A DNA stretch of 64,000 nucleotides from Lacisediminihabitans sp040549465 (GTDB lineage Bacteria; Actinomycetota; Actinomycetes; Actinomycetales; Microbacteriaceae): positions 69,837-133,836 of the forward strand of contig NZ_JBEPTL010000010.1 of assembly GCF_040549465.1 (NCBI RefSeq), written 5' to 3'. The notes below the pieces were generated by a model that was not told where the DNA came from, did no database searches, and saw only the letters and a program-made list of their open reading frames with translations. Shown one piece after another: positions 61,456-64,000 of this stretch. Numbering within the stretch: the stretch's first letter is position 1; each line of letters starts with the position of its first letter. The translations under genes and the position numbers were made by a program.

Positions 61456-62994
61456 GTGAGTACGTTATCCCGCAGGCACGTCCTGGCTCTCGGCGCCGTC
61501 GGGCTCGTCGCTGCCGGCTGCGCCCCGGTGGCCACGAAACCCACGCCGAAACCGTCGAAGACGCCCGTCGGCCCTCCCGACTGGGCAGCGCTCGCCTCCA
61601 CGGTCGCCGGCTCGCTCGCTCGCGAGGGCGATCCGACCTACGACACCGTGCGGCTGACCGAGAACCCGCGCTGGGATGACGCTCACCCTCTCGCCGTGCT
61701 GACCGCCGTATCCGCGCAGGATGTTGCGGCCGGTGTCGCCTTCGCCGTGAAGTACGGCGTTCCGATCGCCCTCCGTTCCGGCGGCCACAGCTACCCGGGC
61801 TATTCGGCCGGCGGCGCAGCGGGAACGGATGTGAACCCGTCCTTAGTGATCGATTGCCGCGGAATGTCAGGGGTCACGCTCGCCGCGGACAACACTGTTC
61901 GCATCGGTGCTGGCGCGTCACTCGCCCAGGTCTACGACACCCTCGGGAAGGCCGGGCGCGCAGTTGCCGGTGGATCCTGCGCAACCGTCGGGATCACCGG
62001 ACTCACTCTGGGCGGTGGCGTCGGTGTGCTCGTACGCGCCTACGGACTCACCTGCGATTCCCTCACCGAGATCGAGATCGTGACCGCAGACGGCACGCTG
62101 AAGACCGCGAACGCGACAACCGAACCCGACCTCTTCTGGGCATGCCGCGGCGGTGGTGGCGGCCATCTCGGTGTCGTCACGGCGCTCACCTTCTCCACCC
62201 AGCCGGCGCCCGACGTCACAATGTTCTCGCTGAGTTGGCCCTTCTCCTCGGCGGCAGCGGTGGTCAAGGCCTGGCAGGCCTGGGCGCCGAAGGCCGACCC
62301 GAAGCTCTGGTCGACATTGAAGTTGCTCAATGGACCGAAGTACACCAGCGGTCCCGGGATCTTCGTCTCCGGCACGTGGCTCGGCGGCCAGTCAACCCTC
62401 CGGGCGCAGTTGGCGCCATTCCTCGCCGCCGCGGGTAGCCCGAGCAGAAACAGTTCCACTCAGCACAGCTACCACGACGCCATGATGAGTTACGCCGGAT
62501 GCAGCAACATTCCTGTCACGGAATGTACGACGGATGCCGGCGGCAAGCTGACCCGCGACTCGTTCTCAGCCACCTCCCACGTGGCCTATCACGTGCTGGA
62601 CGACCAGGCCATCCAAGAACTCATCACCCAGGTCAAGGTGGCCAGGACCACGGCAGGAATGGCTGAAGGCGGCATCTCGATGGACGCGCTCGGCGGCGCC
62701 GTCGCCGACATCGCACCGGATGCCACGGCCTTCCCACATCGCAGCGCCCTCATGACGGTGCAGTACACGGCGACCTTCGCCAATGGCGCGGATCCTGCTC
62801 CCCTGGATAACTACGTACGCGGGTTCCGCGGTGCTCTGATCTCCGCCTGGGGTGATGGCGCCTACGTGAACTATGCGGATGCGAGTCTCTCGAATCCGTC
62901 TACGTCGTATTTCGGCAATAACGCAGCCAAGCTCGCCAGTGTGCGAAAGAAATACGACAGTAAGGGTTTTTTTAGCCAGCCCCAACCGTACTAA
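61456..62994 (+). CDS. Tat-exported lipoprotein FAD oxidase (berberine-bridge/PCMH family)
   Basis: 512 residues from a GTG at 61456. The N-terminus STLSRRHVLALGAVGLVAAGC combines a twin-arginine motif with a lipobox, predicting a folded lipoprotein exported by Tat. The PCMH FAD domain has ALRSGGHSYPGYS (His for 8-alpha linkage) and GGSCATVGITGLTLGGGVG (Cys for 6-S-cysteinyl linkage), so the flavin is probably bicovalently bound. The C-terminal BBE segment reads YFGNNAAKLASVRKKYDSKGFF. It likely oxidises a sugar or secondary alcohol outside the cell. No partner gene is adjacent. Confidence 0.93.
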   Translation: MSTLSRRHVLALGAVGLVAAGCAPVATKPTPKPSKTPVGPPDWAALASTVAGSLAREGDPTYDTVRLTENPRWDDAHPLAVLTAVSAQDVAAGVAFAVKYGVPIALRSGGHSYPGYSAGGAAGTDVNPSLVIDCRGMSGVTLAADNTVRIGAGASLAQVYDTLGKAGRAVAGGSCATVGITGLTLGGGVGVLVRAYGLTCDSLTEIEIVTADGTLKTANATTEPDLFWACRGGGGGHLGVVTALTFSTQPAPDVTMFSLSWPFSSAAAVVKAWQAWAPKADPKLWSTLKLLNGPKYTSGPGIFVSGTWLGGQSTLRAQLAPFLAAAGSPSRNSSTQHSYHDAMMSYAGCSNIPVTECTTDAGGKLTRDSFSATSHVAYHVLDDQAIQELITQVKVARTTAGMAEGGISMDALGGAVADIAPDATAFPHRSALMTVQYTATFANGADPAPLDNYVRGFRGALISAWGDGAYVNYADASLSNPSTSYFGNNAAKLASVRKKYDSKGFFSQPQPY

Positions 62995-63036
62995 CCGCAC
63001 GAAACTAGCGAGGACGACCCGCACTGGTCGCCTCGG

Positions 63037-63133
63037 GTTTCTCCGGAGGATTTCGCTTCTATTCGCCCCAAATGCCCCGTCCGGCGGCGATTCGCGCAAA
63101 AACTCCGGAGAAACGAGAGGGCCAATTTTGCGC
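63037..63133. repeat. Nested inverted repeats upstream of the ROK gene
   Basis: GTTTCTCCGGAG (63037-63048) is mirrored exactly at 63103-63114, with imperfect outward extension to about 18 bases per arm. A second dyad, GCGCAAAA (63093-63100) with TTTTGCGC (63126-63133), straddles the right arm, so the two folds are mutually exclusive. It lies 110-206 bases before the ROK start. It may be a terminator for the flavin oxidase gene or a palindromic element. Confidence 0.7.
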
Positions 63134-63242
63134 ACGCTCTTTACTGTTAAGAAACCTTACTGATATATTCGGCGACACCCTCGGTTGCGCACTCGCAGCG
63201 CGTCCGAGGGAGCTTTCCAACAACGCAGTCAGGAGGGGCTCC

Positions 63243-63923
63243 ATGGCCAAGACCATTCCCGGCACGCCATCGTGGCTGCGCGAAACGAACGACCGCACCG
63301 CGCTCTCCCTCCTTCTCGAGCACAAGGTGCTTACCCGCAACCGCATCGGCGAACTCTCCGGGCTGTCGAAGCCCACCGCGTCGCAGATCGTCTCCCGCCT
63401 CGAGACGGCGGGACTCATCCGGGTGGTCGGCGAGGTCTCCGGCGGACGAGGCCCGAACGCCGTCAGCTACGGGGTGCAACCTGATCGAGTACTCGGCGTC
63501 GCTGTGGACATCAACGAATCGGTGATCCGTTCGACAGTCGTCGACGCGCAGGGCACAGAGCATCCCGTCGTGGAAACACCGATGGGCACCGCCGCCACGA
63601 GATCCGCGGAAGACGACATCCGCGGTGCCATCGCGGCAGCCTGCGAGGCGAGTGCCTCCGACATCGCGGCAGTGAAGCTGGTCTGCATCGGCGTTCAGGG
63701 ATCGGTCGACCCCCGCACCGACGAGCTGTCCTTCATCGATACCCTTCCCGGATGGCCACGCACCGGAGTACGCAGCCAGCTCGAGCGTGCGCTCGGCATC
63801 GACGTGCACATCGAGAACGACGTGAACCTCGCAGCAATAAGCGAACGGTCAGAGGGCGCCGCTACGAGTTGCTCGAGCTTCGCCCTGCTCTGGATGGGTG
63901 ACGGCCTAGGGCGTGTCTCCTAA
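63243..63923 (+). pseudogene. ROK-family regulator/sugar kinase gene interrupted by an IS element
   Basis: The ATG at 63243 has AGGAGG upstream. The intact part has a winged helix (VLTRNRIGELSGLSKPTASQIVSRL), then the ROK ATPase-fold domain up to HIENDVNLAAISERS and FALLWMGDGLG. At 63907-63909 homology ends and the frame runs four codons into IS sequence before a stop. About 222 of ~390 expected residues remain, lacking the substrate-binding half and zinc motif, so a normal regulator is not made. GTTAAG-3-CCTTAC at 63146-63160 resembles a ROK operator. Confidence 0.88.
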
Positions 63924-64000
63924 CCTTTGTGGTGGTTGGTTGAGATGCTTTTACGATGTCTCGTACTTCGTTACTAACTGATGAGCAGTGGGACCGTGTG
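63909..64000 (+). mobile_element. Left end of an IS5-like insertion sequence
   Basis: The end appears to start with GGGCGTGTCTCCTAACC, directly after TA (or CTAG) at 63906-63909, a target usual for the IS5 superfamily. A transposase start codon follows 47 bases in. The right end is outside the window, so the target duplication and inverted repeat cannot be confirmed here. Confidence 0.8.
63956..64000 (+). CDS. IS5-family transposase, first 15 codons
   Basis: The frame from the ATG at 63956 reads MSRTSLLTDEQWDRV, the typical beginning of IS5-like (DUF4096/DDE_Tnp_1-type) transposases, in which an LTDEQW motif starts the N-terminal DNA-binding region. The gene continues beyond the right edge. 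The short 46-base leader fits compact IS elements, in which the promoter lies in the terminal repeat. Confidence 0.8.
   Translation, partial: MSRTSLLTDEQWDRV

Overview
The window is high-GC actinobacterial DNA, most likely from a member of the Microbacteriaceae. The main reason is the block at 14.7-38.9 kb. It keeps the classic actinobacterial order argS, lysA, hom, thrC, thrB, rho, prfA, prmC, tsaC, wecA, atpI-like, then atpBEFHAGDC, the same backbone as Rv1292-Rv1311 of Mycobacterium tuberculosis. Ala-Ser pairs are very often written GCA-TCC, a habit I associate with this family. No rRNA and no CRISPR array are visible. There is one tRNA, tRNA-Arg(CCG), at 40337-40411.

Layout. 0-0.8 kb: the start of a PP2C phosphatase gene and an FHA-domain gene. 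0.8-5.7 kb: a putrescine/polyamine catabolic set (aminobutyraldehyde dehydrogenase, Lrp/AsnC regulator, class III aminotransferase, FAD amine oxidoreductase). 5.9-10.2 kb: a heterodimeric ABC exporter with its TetR regulator. 10.3-14.7 kb: single housekeeping or stress genes (quinone oxidoreductase, aldo/keto reductase, Ogt, DUF5684 protein, YaaA, P-loop kinase). 14.7-24.2 kb: the F1Fo ATP synthase operon with wecA and tsaC. 24.3-27.0 kb: two tandem HAD phosphatases and a PadR/membrane-protein pair, which interrupt the otherwise conserved run between tsaC and prmC. 27.1-38.9 kb: translation termination, rho, and the threonine/lysine biosynthesis genes. 39-40.4 kb: a lipoprotein, pdxH and the tRNA.

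From 40.5 kb to the right edge the content looks accessory: a GT39-type glycosyltransferase; a run of a DUF2218 protein, phosphoesterase, membrane-anchored alpha/beta hydrolase and DedA protein; two decayed genes; an SDR; a cupin; and a cysteine-free DUF839/PhoX-like secreted protein. These are followed by a nucleoside-use operon (nucleoside hydrolase, CUT1 ABC transporter without its ATPase, ribokinase, LacI), an MMPL/TetR pair, a Tat-lipoprotein flavin oxidase, and a ROK regulator gene cut by an IS element whose left end and first 15 transposase codons are the last bases of the window.

The most interesting structures are: a Rho protein with a long Asn/Gln/Arg/Gly-rich insert that carries a 57-residue tandem duplication; a short dispersed repeat (core TCGACAGGCTCA) apparently inserted in frame into lysA and also present at the end of a 15-bp triplication between atpA and atpG; four intergenic inverted-repeat elements of similar plan but unrelated sequence; an ATP synthase epsilon subunit without its C-terminal helical domain; and the nucleoside/CUT1 operon. 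No defence system or clearly novel multi-gene machine is evident. All functional calls come from reading motifs and gene order, without database searches.
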